11,570 bases of DNA from an uncultured Curtobacterium sp. (GTDB lineage: Bacteria; Actinomycetota; Actinomycetes; Actinomycetales; Microbacteriaceae). Below are positions 1-6,775 of the stretch, one piece after another. Under the pieces are notes generated by a model. It saw nothing but the letters and a program-made list of their open reading frames with translations. It was not told where the DNA came from and did no database searches. Numbering within the stretch: position 1 is the stretch's first letter; each line of letters starts with the position of its first letter. The DNA lies in the NCBI GenBank assembly GCA_913774725.1, contig CAJYIG010000371.1, forward strand, positions 1 through 11,570, written 5' to 3'. A program made the position numbers and the translations under genes.

Positions 1-325
1 CGGGCCGCTCGGCACCGCCGGCCACCTCGGCGACGTCGCGCCCGGTGGGTCCACGCTGGTCGCCGTCGGTGACCACGTCGTCGCGGTGGACAGCGCGGTG
101 CTGACCTTCGCCGAGGACGTGTCCGCCGACGAGATCGACGCCTACGTGGCGACGGGCGAGCCGCTCGAGGTCGCGGGTGCCTTCACGATCGACGGGCGGG
201 CCGCCGCCTACATCACCCGCATCGACGGAGCACCGTCCGCCGTGGTCGGGCTGTCGCTGCCGGTGCTGCGGTCGATGCTGCTCCGCGGCTTCGGTGTCGC
301 CTGGCACGATCTGTGGGCTCTGTAG
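1..325 (+). CDS. maf: Maf family nucleotide pyrophosphatase, 3' part only (5' end outside window)
   Basis: The reading frame is open from base 2 and ends at TAG 323-325, so about 107 C-terminal residues are visible. The tail reads DEIDAYVATGEPLEVAGAFT, then an IDG segment, then VVGLSLPVLRSMLLRGFGV and a final WHDLW. This is the characteristic C-terminal half of Maf/YhdE/HAM1-like proteins, which hydrolyse non-canonical or modified nucleoside triphosphates to monophosphates in the cytoplasm. The N-terminal nucleotide-binding part (S-x-S-P-R-R region) lies upstream and cannot be checked. The GTG at 86 is internal to the domain and is not the start. The gene is followed 79 bp later by a biotin carboxylase gene on the same strand, a neighbourhood also known around accD5-maf-accA3 in mycobacteria. 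The family call is secure; the exact substrate is not. Confidence 0.88.
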   Translation, partial: GPLGTAGHLGDVAPGGSTLVAVGDHVVAVDSAVLTFAEDVSADEIDAYVATGEPLEVAGAFTIDGRAAAYITRIDGAPSAVVGLSLPVLRSMLLRGFGVAWHDLWAL

Positions 326-390
326 ACATCCACACTGCTCGGCCCTGTTTCTTTGTACGTGCCGGTCAAATCCGGCCGCCGCTGCACGAA

Positions 391-396
391 TACGCT
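391..396 (+). promoter_or_regulatory. Candidate -10 hexamer for a leaderless accA3 transcript
   Basis: TACGCT fits the actinobacterial TANNNT -10 pattern and ends 8 bases before the ATG at 405. That would place the transcription start at or within a base or two of the start codon. No Shine-Dalgarno sequence is visible between maf and the ATG, which fits a leaderless mRNA. No convincing -35 box is seen 16-19 bases upstream, so this is a pattern match only. Confidence 0.35.
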
Positions 397-404
397 GACG
401 TACC

Positions 405-2183
405 ATGCCCCGTATCAGCAAGGTCCTCATCGCGAACCGCGGCGAGATCGCCGTCCGCATCATCCGCGCGGCTCGCGACGCTGGCAAGGCCTCGGTCGCG
501 GTGTACGCCGACCAGGACCGCGACGCCCTCCACGCCCGTCTCGCCGACGAGGCCTACGCGCTGAACGGCACCACGAGCGCCGACACGTACCTCGTCATCG
601 ACAAGATCATCTCGGTGGCTCGTCGCTCCGGCGCGGACGCCGTGCACCCGGGCTACGGCTTCCTCGCCGAGAACGCCGACTTCGCCCGTGCCGTCATCGA
701 CGCCGGGCTCACCTGGATCGGCCCGTCGCCGGAGTCGATCGAGCAGCTCGGCGACAAGGTCTCCGCGCGTCACGTCGCCGAGAAGGTCGGCGCGCCGCTC
801 GCGCCGGGCACCATCGAGCCCGTCGCGGACGCCGCCGAGGTCATCGCGTTCGCGGACGAGGTCGGGCTGCCGGTCGCCATCAAGGCGGCCTTCGGCGGCG
901 GCGGCCGTGGTCTGAAGGTCGCCCGGACGCGCGACGAGGTCGCCGCACAGTTCGAGTCGGCGACGCGCGAGGCCATCGCTGCCTTCGGTCGGGGCGAGTG
1001 CTTCGTGGAGAAGTACCTCGACAAGCCGCGCCACGTCGAGACGCAGTGCCTGGCCGACGAGCACGGCAACGTCGTCGTCGTCTCGACCCGCGACTGCTCG
1101 CTGCAGCGCCGCCACCAGAAGCTGGTGGAGGAGGCGCCCGCGCCCTACCTGACGGCGTCGCAGACCGAGCGGCTGTACGAGTCGTCGAAGGCGATCCTGC
1201 GCGAGGTCGGGTACGTCGGTGCCGGCACGTGCGAGTTCCTCATCGGCGCCGACGGCACGGTGTCGTTCCTCGAGGTGAACACCCGCCTGCAGGTCGAGCA
1301 CTGCGTCTCGGAGGAGGTCACGGGCATCGACCTCGTCCGTGAGCAGTTCCGCATCGCCGAGGGCGGCACGCTCGACTACGACGACCCCGCCCCGCGCGGC
1401 CACTCGTTCGAGTTCCGCATCAACGGCGAGGGCCCGGGTCGCAACTTCTTCCCGGCACCCGGCCCCGTGCACGCCTTCACCGCCCCCTCGGGCCCTGGCG
1501 TCCGCGTCGACTCCGGCGTGGTGTCGGGCGACGTCGTCTCCGGCTCGTTCGACTCGATGCTCGCGAAGCTGATCGTCACGGGCGCCACGCGCGAGGAGGC
1601 GCTCGAGCGGTCGCGTCGAGCCCTGGCGGAGTTCGAGGTCACCGGTCTGCCGACCGTGCTGCCGTTCCACCGTGCGGTCGTGTCCGACCCCGCGTTCGCG
1701 ACGGACGACGAGACGCCGTTCTCCGTCTACACGCAGTGGATCGAGACGGACTTCCAGAACGACATCCCGGCGTGGAGCGGCTCCCCCGAGGAACTCCCCG
1801 CCCCGGCCGCGCGGGAGAGCGTCGTGGTCGAGGTCCAGGGCAAGCGCATCGAGGTCACCATGCCCTCGATCGTCGGCGGTGGCGCCGCCGGTGCCTCCGG
1901 TCGTCGTCCCGCCGGTCCCTCCGCTCCCCCGAAGCGCCGTTCGTCCGGCGTGAAGGGCGGGCTCGCCTCCTCGGGCTCGGTGACGTCGCCGATGCAGGCC
2001 ACCGTGGTGAAGCTCGCGGTCGCCGAGGGCGACACCGTGGTGAAGGGCGACCTGCTCGTCGTCCTCGAGGCCATGAAGATGGAGCAGCCCGTCCAGGCCC
2101 CGCGCGACGGTGTCGTGACCGGCCTGAACGCCCCCGTCGGCCAGACGGTCTCGTCCGGCCACGTGCTGCTCGAGCTCGCGTAG
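405..2183 (+). CDS. accA3: Acetyl-/propionyl-CoA carboxylase alpha chain (biotin carboxylase + biotin carboxyl carrier)
   Basis: This 592-residue protein carries out the first half-reaction of acyl-CoA carboxylases: ATP- and bicarbonate-dependent carboxylation of its own biotin, which a separate AccD-type carboxyltransferase then uses for malonyl- or methylmalonyl-CoA synthesis. Domains in order: biotin carboxylase N-terminal domain ([15 protein letters not shown] from residue 6; [10 protein letters not shown] 81-90), ATP-grasp with glycine-rich loop GGGGRG (164-169) and the [10 protein letters not shown] catalytic motif (290-299), C-terminal carboxylase domain (RING at 338-341 to about 455), a Gly/Ala/Pro/Ser-rich linker (about 490-520), and a biotinyl domain with EAMKM, biotin attached to Lys558. 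The length matches actinobacterial AccA3 (about 590-600). The start is ATG 405, directly before the conserved domain. The motif usually read as GEDPGR is GEGPGR here (341-346). No carboxyltransferase gene lies in the window. Confidence 0.95.
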   Translation: MPRISKVLIANRGEIAVRIIRAARDAGKASVAVYADQDRDALHARLADEAYALNGTTSADTYLVIDKIISVARRSGADAVHPGYGFLAENADFARAVIDAGLTWIGPSPESIEQLGDKVSARHVAEKVGAPLAPGTIEPVADAAEVIAFADEVGLPVAIKAAFGGGGRGLKVARTRDEVAAQFESATREAIAAFGRGECFVEKYLDKPRHVETQCLADEHGNVVVVSTRDCSLQRRHQKLVEEAPAPYLTASQTERLYESSKAILREVGYVGAGTCEFLIGADGTVSFLEVNTRLQVEHCVSEEVTGIDLVREQFRIAEGGTLDYDDPAPRGHSFEFRINGEGPGRNFFPAPGPVHAFTAPSGPGVRVDSGVVSGDVVSGSFDSMLAKLIVTGATREEALERSRRALAEFEVTGLPTVLPFHRAVVSDPAFATDDETPFSVYTQWIETDFQNDIPAWSGSPEELPAPAARESVVVEVQGKRIEVTMPSIVGGGAAGASGRRPAGPSAPPKRRSSGVKGGLASSGSVTSPMQATVVKLAVAEGDTVVKGDLLVVLEAMKMEQPVQAPRDGVVTGLNAPVGQTVSSGHVLLELA

Positions 2184-2199
2184 CTTCGTTCTTCCCCTC

Positions 2200-2253
2200 G
2201 GAATCAGGTTCCGGACACAGCACCGCGGAGTTCCGCGGTGCTGTGTCCGTTCC
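2200..2253. repeat. 54-bp hairpin repeat, copy 1; probable bidirectional terminator between convergent genes
   Basis: The element begins with the near-palindrome GGAATCAGGTTCC (2200-2212). It continues as a long stem in which GGACACAGCACCGCG (2213-2227) pairs with CGCGGTGCTGTGTCC (2234-2248), and ends GTTCC. In this copy the stem extends to 18 bp (2212-2229 with 2232-2249), leaving a 2-base tip. It starts 16 bp after the accA3 stop and lies 23 bp past the stop of the convergent gene ending at 2277, so it could terminate both. No T-tract follows, as is common for GC-rich actinobacterial terminators. A second copy with the same spacing lies at 3350-3403 on the other strand. Confidence 0.8.
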
Positions 2254-2276
2254 AGAGTGTGCGGAGCGCTCGGGGT

Positions 2277-3215
2277 TCACCACGACGGCGTCCGGTCGAC
2301 CCCTCGAGGCACCGGCAGCCCGGCTCGAGCCAGGATCTGCGGGGCGCGCCCACCGGGCATGACGTCGCGCCAGGTCGCCCGCGCCACGCGCTCGACCTCG
2401 GGGAAGGACCGGACAGCATCCTCGCGGAGCTTCTCATCGACGATGACCTGGTCCGCCGACCGTCCACCGCGGAGTGCACGGTCCCGGTACTTCGCCAGGC
2501 CGTCGAACTCGACCACCACGCCCTGCTCCGGGAACCAGAAGTCGACTCGGGCGACGACGTGACCGCCGAGGCTGAACTCGTGTTGGAGGACCGGTGTGGG
2601 AAGACCGAGGTCGTGGACGACGAGATTGGTCAGGCTCTCCCCCGGTGACTCCGTGCGCGCGTCGGCGATGCCGATCAGGCGGCTCGCGCGGGCCTTGCCC
2701 CGACGGACGGGGCGACGGTCGAGCGCAGCGACCAGTGTCCGTCGTTCCACTCCCTGCCGGAGCACAGCGTCGAGTACGACGATCGCGTGACCGCGATCGC
2801 ACCGCAGCGCGATGTCCACCGCGGTCTCGACGAGATCGGTCGTCCGGACACCGTCGATGTCAACGGCGCTCACTGTGCGGCCCCGAGCGGGGACCTTGTC
2901 GCTGAACCGCAGCCGTTGTGACCGGTCCCGTGTCGGATCGGTGAGCAGCACACGCTCGGGCAACGGTCCGAACCACGGCAGTCCGTGCATCACGACCGCC
3001 GACTGGTGCGAGACGATCAGGCCCGGCCGGGATCGCGCCGTCACGGCATCGATCCGAGCCCGGTGCCGTGTGGCTTCCGACGCGGCTTCGAACGCCTCTG
3101 CTGACGTGGTGATGCCGTAGCCGACGCGGACGTGTTCACCCGTCCGGAGTCGTCTGCGGCGTGCCCGTGCTGCGGCGTCGTCGGCGGGCGTACGTGTCAG
3201 TGTGAGGCGTTCCAT
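2277..3215 (-). CDS. AbiEi-like / DUF559-like protein with C-terminal PD-(D/E)xK nuclease fold, function unknown
   Basis: A 312-residue cytoplasmic protein with no signal peptide or membrane segment. The N-terminal part (about 15-35) has the basic RARRRRLRTGEHVRVGYGI pattern seen at the end of the small helix-turn-helix region of actinobacterial AbiEi-like proteins, but the upstream helices of that domain seem short or missing. The middle (about 65-170) resembles the body of the same family (SHQSAVVMHGLP, TTDLVETAVDIALRCD). The C-terminal third shows a PD-(D/E)xK/Vsr-like core: ESPGES (189-194), RVDF with Asp225, VVVEFDG with Glu236 and Asp238, and Lys242 in AKY. Such genes are abundant and usually unnamed in Microbacteriaceae; no toxin partner is adjacent here. 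ATG 3215 is chosen because a longer frame to 3365 would run through the hairpin at 3350-3403. No Shine-Dalgarno is seen. The gene stands alone between 54-bp repeats, which suggests an accessory insertion. Confidence 0.75.
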   Translation of the reverse strand: MERLTLTRTPADDAAARARRRRLRTGEHVRVGYGITTSAEAFEAASEATRHRARIDAVTARSRPGLIVSHQSAVVMHGLPWFGPLPERVLLTDPTRDRSQRLRFSDKVPARGRTVSAVDIDGVRTTDLVETAVDIALRCDRGHAIVVLDAVLRQGVERRTLVAALDRRPVRRGKARASRLIGIADARTESPGESLTNLVVHDLGLPTPVLQHEFSLGGHVVARVDFWFPEQGVVVEFDGLAKYRDRALRGGRSADQVIVDEKLREDAVRSFPEVERVARATWRDVMPGGRAPQILARAGLPVPRGVDRTPSW

Positions 3216-3349
3216 GGTCGCATCGTGCCCAGGGCCCGCGGTCGTTCCAGCGGTCGAGCTCGCGACCGGTGGATCGATGCGCTCGGAACGTCCCTGTGCA
3301 GGAACATCTGAGCTGTCGATGTGGGCGTCGACCGAGTACCGAAGACCGC

Positions 3350-3403
3350 GGAACGGACACAGCACCGCGAAGAAGCGCGGTGCTGTGTCCGGAACCAGGT
3401 TCC
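3350..3403 (-). repeat. 54-bp hairpin repeat, copy 2; probable terminator of the nucleoside cluster
   Basis: Read on the minus strand, this copy has the same layout as copy 1: a 13-base palindrome (GGAACCTGGTTCC, 3403-3391), the stem arm GGACACAGCACCGCG, a 6-base loop CTTCTT, the arm CGCGGTGCTGTGTCC, then GTTCC. The two copies are the same length and differ only in two bases of the leading palindrome and in the loop. It starts 31 bp downstream of the phosphosugar mutase stop codon (3435), in the same orientation relative to that gene as copy 1 has to accA3. That consistent polarity argues for transcription termination or mRNA 3'-end protection. No T-tract follows the stem. Confidence 0.8.
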
Positions 3404-3434
3404 GCGCCGCCGGCCGGAGCCGGCAGGCCGCGCG

Positions 3435-5195
3435 CTACGACACGCGCGGGCGCACGTCGGCAGCGAGGGCGTCGACGAGCGCCTGGGCCTGGGCAGGGGT
3501 GCTCGCCACGGTGTCGATGTAGACCTTCACCTTCGGCTCGGTGCCGCTCGGGCGGACGATGACCCGCGCACCACCCTCGAGGTCGTAGCGCAGGATGTCG
3601 GACGGCGGGAAGCCCGCGACCCCGTCCGAGTAGTCGGTCACGCCCGTGACGTCGAGGCCACCGAGCGACGAGGGCGCCGACGACCGCAGGGCCGCCATGA
3701 CCTCCCCGATGCGCGACAGGTCGTCCACACGGGTCGACACCTGGCCCGAGGCGAACGCCCCGAACTCGGCGGCGAACGCGTCGAGCTGGTCGGCGATCGT
3801 CCGCCCTTCCGCCGCCAGGGACACGGCGAGGTCGAGCAGCGCCAGGGCCGCCGAGATGCCGTCCTTGTCACGGACCACCGCCGGGTCGACGAGGTAGCCC
3901 AGGGCCTCCTCGTACCCGAACACCAACCCGGGCACGCGCGACACCCACTTGAAGCCGGTCAGCGTGTCGCGGTACTCGAGCCCGTACCGCTCGGCCACGC
4001 GGGACAGCGCCGGCGACGACACGATCGACGCGGCGAGCGCGCCCGAGGCCTCCGGCGATCCGGCGGCGAAGGCCGCGGCCGCACGCCAGCCGAGCAGCCA
4101 CCCGACCTCGTTGCCGGACAGGCGACGGAAGGACCCGGCACCGTCCGGGATCGCGAGCGCGAGCCGGTCGGCGTCGGGGTCGTTCGCGATGACCAGGTCG
4201 GCTCCGACGGCGACGCCCCGCGCGACCGACAGGTCCATCGCGCCGGGCTCCTCCGGGTTCGGGAACGACACGGTGGGGAACGCCCCGTCCGGCTCGATCT
4301 GCTCGGGGACGACGAGCGGCTCCGCGAAGCCCGCGGCGGCGAACACCGCGCGTGCGGTCTCCCACCCGACCCCGTGCATCGCCGTGTAGACGACCTTCGG
4401 CTGCGCGTCGGCCGGGAGGCGCGGGGCCGGCACCGTCGCGGCCGTCGCGTCCACGTACGCCTGCACCAGGGCGTCACCCGCCACCGTGTAGTCGGTCGCG
4501 CGCACGAGGTCGCGGACGTCGCCGGCGGCGACCGCGTCGATCGCCGCGGCGATCTCGCCGTCGACCGGCGGGACGATCTGGGAGCCGTCGTCCCCGCCGC
4601 CGAGGTAGACCTTGTAGCCGTTGTCCCGCGGCGGGTTGTGGCTGGCGGTCACCATCACACCCGCGCCGACACCGAGGTGGCGGACGGCGAACGCGAGCAC
4701 CGGGGTGGGCAGCGCCGACGGCAGCAGGGTGACCTCGAGCCCGAGGCCACGCATGACCTCGGCGGAGTCGCGGGCGAAGACGTCCGAGTTGACCCGGCCG
4801 TCGTACCCGATCACGACACTGCGGTCGCGCCCGGTGTCGATCAGGAACCGTGCGAGACCGGCGGCGGCCTGCGTCACGACGACGCGGTTCATCCGCTGCG
4901 GACCGGCGCCGAGCTCGGCGCGGAGCCCCGCGGTGCCGAATGCCAACCGGCCGGAGAAGCGCTCGCGCAGCGACGCGACGGCGGTCTCGTCCACGGGGTC
5001 GCCCGTGGCGGCGGCGACGAGCACCTCCAACTCGGTGCGGGTCTCGTCGTCCGGGTCCTGCTCCGACCAGGACCTGGCGGCGGTGAGCACGGCCTCCAGA
5101 CCGTCAGCAGCGGCGCCGTCCGCCACGGGCTCGGCCCCCTCGCCGAGGTCGCCGTCCGCGATCGCGCCGTCCGAGGCGCCCTCGTGCCGGGTCAC
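3435..5195 (-). CDS. Phospho-sugar mutase (PgcA/PGM2/PmmB type), probably acting as phosphopentomutase
   Basis: A 586-residue alpha-D-phosphohexomutase superfamily enzyme. All four domain signatures are visible: the phosphoserine loop TASHNP with Ser185, the metal loop DPDADR (Asp339/341/343), the sugar-binding GYEEALGY (427-434) and the phosphate-binding RPSGTE (548-553). N-terminal RLAFGTAGLR (83-92) is also family-typical. Size matches B. subtilis PgcA and human PGM2 rather than short GlmM-type enzymes. Homologues are often called phosphomannomutase (PmmB, beside deoD in M. tuberculosis), but position directly after purine nucleoside phosphorylase in a nucleoside-catabolic operon points to (deoxy)ribose-1-P to 5-P conversion, as known for PGM2. 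The GTG at 5195 overlaps the PNP stop (GTGA). However, the first 30 residues are Asp/Gly/Ala-rich and unlike the family, and an in-frame GTG at 5126 has a better Shine-Dalgarno (GGCGAGGGGG, 8 bases away), so that start is a serious alternative. Transcription probably ends at 3350-3403. Confidence 0.92.
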   Translation of the reverse strand: MTRHEGASDGAIADGDLGEGAEPVADGAAADGLEAVLTAARSWSEQDPDDETRTELEVLVAAATGDPVDETAVASLRERFSGRLAFGTAGLRAELGAGPQRMNRVVVTQAAAGLARFLIDTGRDRSVVIGYDGRVNSDVFARDSAEVMRGLGLEVTLLPSALPTPVLAFAVRHLGVGAGVMVTASHNPPRDNGYKVYLGGGDDGSQIVPPVDGEIAAAIDAVAAGDVRDLVRATDYTVAGDALVQAYVDATAATVPAPRLPADAQPKVVYTAMHGVGWETARAVFAAAGFAEPLVVPEQIEPDGAFPTVSFPNPEEPGAMDLSVARGVAVGADLVIANDPDADRLALAIPDGAGSFRRLSGNEVGWLLGWRAAAAFAAGSPEASGALAASIVSSPALSRVAERYGLEYRDTLTGFKWVSRVPGLVFGYEEALGYLVDPAVVRDKDGISAALALLDLAVSLAAEGRTIADQLDAFAAEFGAFASGQVSTRVDDLSRIGEVMAALRSSAPSSLGGLDVTGVTDYSDGVAGFPPSDILRYDLEGGARVIVRPSGTEPKVKVYIDTVASTPAQAQALVDALAADVRPRVS

Positions 5196-6019
5196 AGCGC
5201 CGCCACCACGCGGGCGAGGAGGTCGGCGATGACCGGCTCGGCCTCGCGCCCGGCCTCGAGGACCTCGGCGTGCGAGAGCGGGGTCTTCTGGATGCCCGCG
5301 GCGAGGTTCGTGATGAGGGAGAAGCCGAGGACCTCCATGCCGGCCTGGCGGGCGGCGATCGCCTCGAGCGCGGTCGACATGCCGACGATGTGCCCGCCGA
5401 TGGTCTTCGCCATCTGGACCTCGGCCGGGGTCTCGTAGTGCGGGCCGCGGAACTGCGTGTAGACGCCCTCGTCGAGGGTCGGGTCGATCGACTTCGCGAC
5501 CGCGCGCAGACGTGCCGAGTACAGGTCGGTCAGGTCGACGAACGTGGCACCCTCGAGCGGGCTGTCCGCCGTCAGGTTGATGTGGTCGCTGATGAGGACC
5601 GGGGTGCCCGGCTTCCAGTGCTCCTTGATGCCGCCGGCACCGTTCGTGAGCACCATGACCGACGCCCCCGTCGCCGCAGCGGTGCGGACGCTGTGCACCA
5701 CGCGGCGGACGCCGTGGTTCTCGTAGTAGTGGGTCCGTGCGCCGATGACGAGTGCGTGCCGGCCGTCCTGCAGGCGGATCGACCGGACCGTGCCGGAGTG
5801 GCCGGGCACCGCCGAGGCGCTGAAGCCGGGGACCTCGGCGGCGGGGATCTCGGACACCGTCTCGCCGATGATGTCGGCGGCCTTGCCCCAGCCGGAGCCC
5901 AGGGTCAGGGCGATGTCGTGCCGCTCGATGCCGGACCGGTCGGCGATGACGGCGGCGGCGTCGCGGGCGACCTCGAACGGGTCGGCGGCGGGGTCGTTCA
6001 GCGGGTTCTCCGTGCTCAT
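5192..6019 (-). CDS. Purine nucleoside phosphorylase, trimeric (class I) type
   Basis: A 275-residue cytoplasmic enzyme that splits purine (deoxy)nucleosides with phosphate into free base and (deoxy)ribose-1-phosphate. Family features: phosphate-binding LGSGWG with Ser42, GHSG with His74, ARTHYYE (94-100, with Arg95), TNGAGG (125-130), RGPHYETPAE (191-200) and GMSTALE (213-219). Glu200 and Asn238 (LITNLAAG) occupy the places that in mammalian-type PNP (Glu201/Asn243) select 6-oxopurines, so inosine and guanosine are the expected substrates. This fits the adenosine deaminase encoded upstream, which would turn adenosine into inosine. The length is normal. The start is ATG 6019, 32 bp after the PTS IIB stop. 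There is no clear Shine-Dalgarno, but a TANNNT motif sits 6 bases upstream. The gene overlaps the mutase gene by 4 bases, implying translational coupling. Symbols used in relatives include punA and deoD. Confidence 0.95.
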   Translation of the reverse strand: MSTENPLNDPAADPFEVARDAAAVIADRSGIERHDIALTLGSGWGKAADIIGETVSEIPAAEVPGFSASAVPGHSGTVRSIRLQDGRHALVIGARTHYYENHGVRRVVHSVRTAAATGASVMVLTNGAGGIKEHWKPGTPVLISDHINLTADSPLEGATFVDLTDLYSARLRAVAKSIDPTLDEGVYTQFRGPHYETPAEVQMAKTIGGHIVGMSTALEAIAARQAGMEVLGFSLITNLAAGIQKTPLSHAEVLEAGREAEPVIADLLARVVAAL

Positions 6020-6025
6020 GCCCCA

Positions 6026-6031
6026 ACTCTA
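6026..6031 (-). promoter_or_regulatory. Candidate -10 hexamer for an internal leaderless promoter of the PNP gene
   Basis: Read on the minus strand, TAGAGT matches TANNNT and ends 6 bases before the ATG at 6019, which would put the transcription start on the A of the start codon. It lies in the 32-bp gap between the PTS IIB and PNP genes, one of the wider gaps in the cluster. No recognisable -35 box is seen. Such a site would let PNP and the mutase be expressed apart from the upstream genes. Confidence 0.3.
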
Positions 6032-6051
6032 GAGGCAGCGTCGGGAGCCGC

Positions 6052-6330
6052 TCAGTGCTCCCCGAGCGCCCGGTCCACCGCGGCGGTGATCTCGCCCTGG
6101 TCGAAGTGGTTCCGGATCACGATGACCTCGGCGTAGGTGTCCCCGAGCGCCTCGACGAACTCCTGGCTGGTGAGGATCACGTTGGCGTCCTCGGCCACCG
6201 CGCGCACCGAGGCGACGTCCGCCGCGACGACCGACGCCGAGAGTCCGAGCGCATCGAGGGCCTTCTCGGCGTTCACCTTGAGGATGCCGCTCGACCCGAT
6301 CCCCGCACCGCAGATCGTCACGATCTTCAC
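6052..6330 (-). CDS. PTS system IIB protein, ascorbate/galactitol-like (orphan, no IIC nearby)
   Basis: A 92-residue soluble protein that begins MKIVTICGAGIGSSGILKVN. The Cys7 in a CGxGxGSS loop right after the first beta strand is the phospho-cysteine site of small PTS IIB domains of the ascorbate (UlaB/SgaB)/lactose-cellobiose fold. It would take phosphate from the IIA protein encoded just upstream and pass it to a sugar bound by a membrane IIC. No IIC is present on either side: the next genes are PNP and, upstream of IIA, add. The start is GTG 6330, overlapping the IIA stop by 4 bases (GTGA), with a G-rich stretch (GGGGGTG) a few bases upstream as ribosome site. The length is full for the family. 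The substrate cannot be read from the sequence. It may serve a remote IIC or have a regulatory role in the nucleoside operon; both are inference. Confidence 0.88.
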   Translation of the reverse strand: MKIVTICGAGIGSSGILKVNAEKALDALGLSASVVAADVASVRAVAEDANVILTSQEFVEALGDTYAEVIVIRNHFDQGEITAAVDRALGEH

Positions 6331-6773
6331 GCCGACACCCCCATGATCGTCCGGACCTCGTCCGCCGACGTCGCTGCCGCGAGCCGAGCGGTCACGGTGT
6401 CGTCGTTGAAGGTGTTCGCGATGTCGCCGATGGACTCGAGGTGCGTGCCGACCTCGGCGACGGCGAGCCCGAGCACGACCGACACCGGGTCGTTGTGCGG
6501 GTGTCCGAACGACACCGGTTCCCGCAGCGTCACGACGGCCAACCCGTCACGCAGCACCGAGGGTCCCGGCCGGGCGTGCGCGAACGCGAGCCCGGGCGAG
6601 ATGACGATGTACGGTCCGTGCTCCTCGACCAGGTCGATCATCGCGTCCGTGTAGGGCGGCGTCGCGGCGCCCGAGGTCACGAGCGCACCACCGGCGAGCC
6701 GCAGCGCGTCGCGCCACGAGGACGCGCTCGCCCCGAGCACGACGGCGTCGTCCGGCAGCGGCGGGAGGGACAT
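6327..6773 (-). CDS. PTS system IIA protein, mannitol/fructose/ascorbate (PTS_IIA_2) type
   Basis: A 148-residue soluble phosphocarrier. The conserved stretch PGLAFAHARPG places the phospho-accepting histidine at His66, and FGHPHNDPV (89-97) followed by a hydrophobic strand is the second family motif. This is the IIA fold of mannitol-, fructose- and ascorbate-type (UlaC) systems as well as of PTS-Ntr regulators. It would receive phosphate from HPr and give it to Cys7 of the IIB protein encoded next. The start ATG 6773 lies only 2 bases after the adenosine deaminase stop. A perfect AGGAGG within the end of add, 7 bases upstream, fixes this start and indicates translation within the same transcript. 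The reading frame extends further upstream as an open frame, but that part overlaps add and does not resemble the family. Partner IIC and sugar are unknown. Confidence 0.88.
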   Translation of the reverse strand: MSLPPLPDDAVVLGASASSWRDALRLAGGALVTSGAATPPYTDAMIDLVEEHGPYIVISPGLAFAHARPGPSVLRDGLAVVTLREPVSFGHPHNDPVSVVLGLAVAEVGTHLESIGDIANTFNDDTVTARLAAATSADEVRTIMGVSA

Positions 6774-6775
6774 CC

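Noticed and set aside
353..1342. Plus-strand 329-codon open frame overlapping the start of accA3
   Set aside because: It is in another frame of the accA3 region, extremely Arg-rich, and has no family resemblance.
366..2162. Long minus-strand open frame (598 codons) opposite accA3
   Set aside because: It is a GC-rich shadow of the biotin carboxylase frame: Arg/Gly/Asp/Val-rich, with no recognisable domain, and it covers a gene with strong motifs throughout.
2277..3365. Longer 362-residue form of the AbiEi-like protein starting at 3365
   Set aside because: The extra 50 residues overlap the 54-bp hairpin element and look unlike the family. ATG 3215 gives a normal N-terminus.
2200..3403. Insertion sequence or transposon with terminal inverted repeats
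   Set aside because: No transposase is encoded, no target-site duplication is evident outside the repeats, and the hairpins sit exactly where terminators belong. A passive cassette remains possible and is listed as a finding.
3321..5438. 705-codon plus-strand open frame, and similar frames at 6788-8806 and 9741-11330
   Set aside because: All lie opposite well-supported minus-strand enzymes and have Arg/Asp/Gly-dominated composition without domains. They reflect codon bias, not genes.
3435..6026. A single 863-residue fusion protein covering PNP and mutase
   Set aside because: The first 277 codons are an out-of-frame reading of the PNP gene. PNP is intact in its own frame, and the mutase starts at 5195 or 5126.
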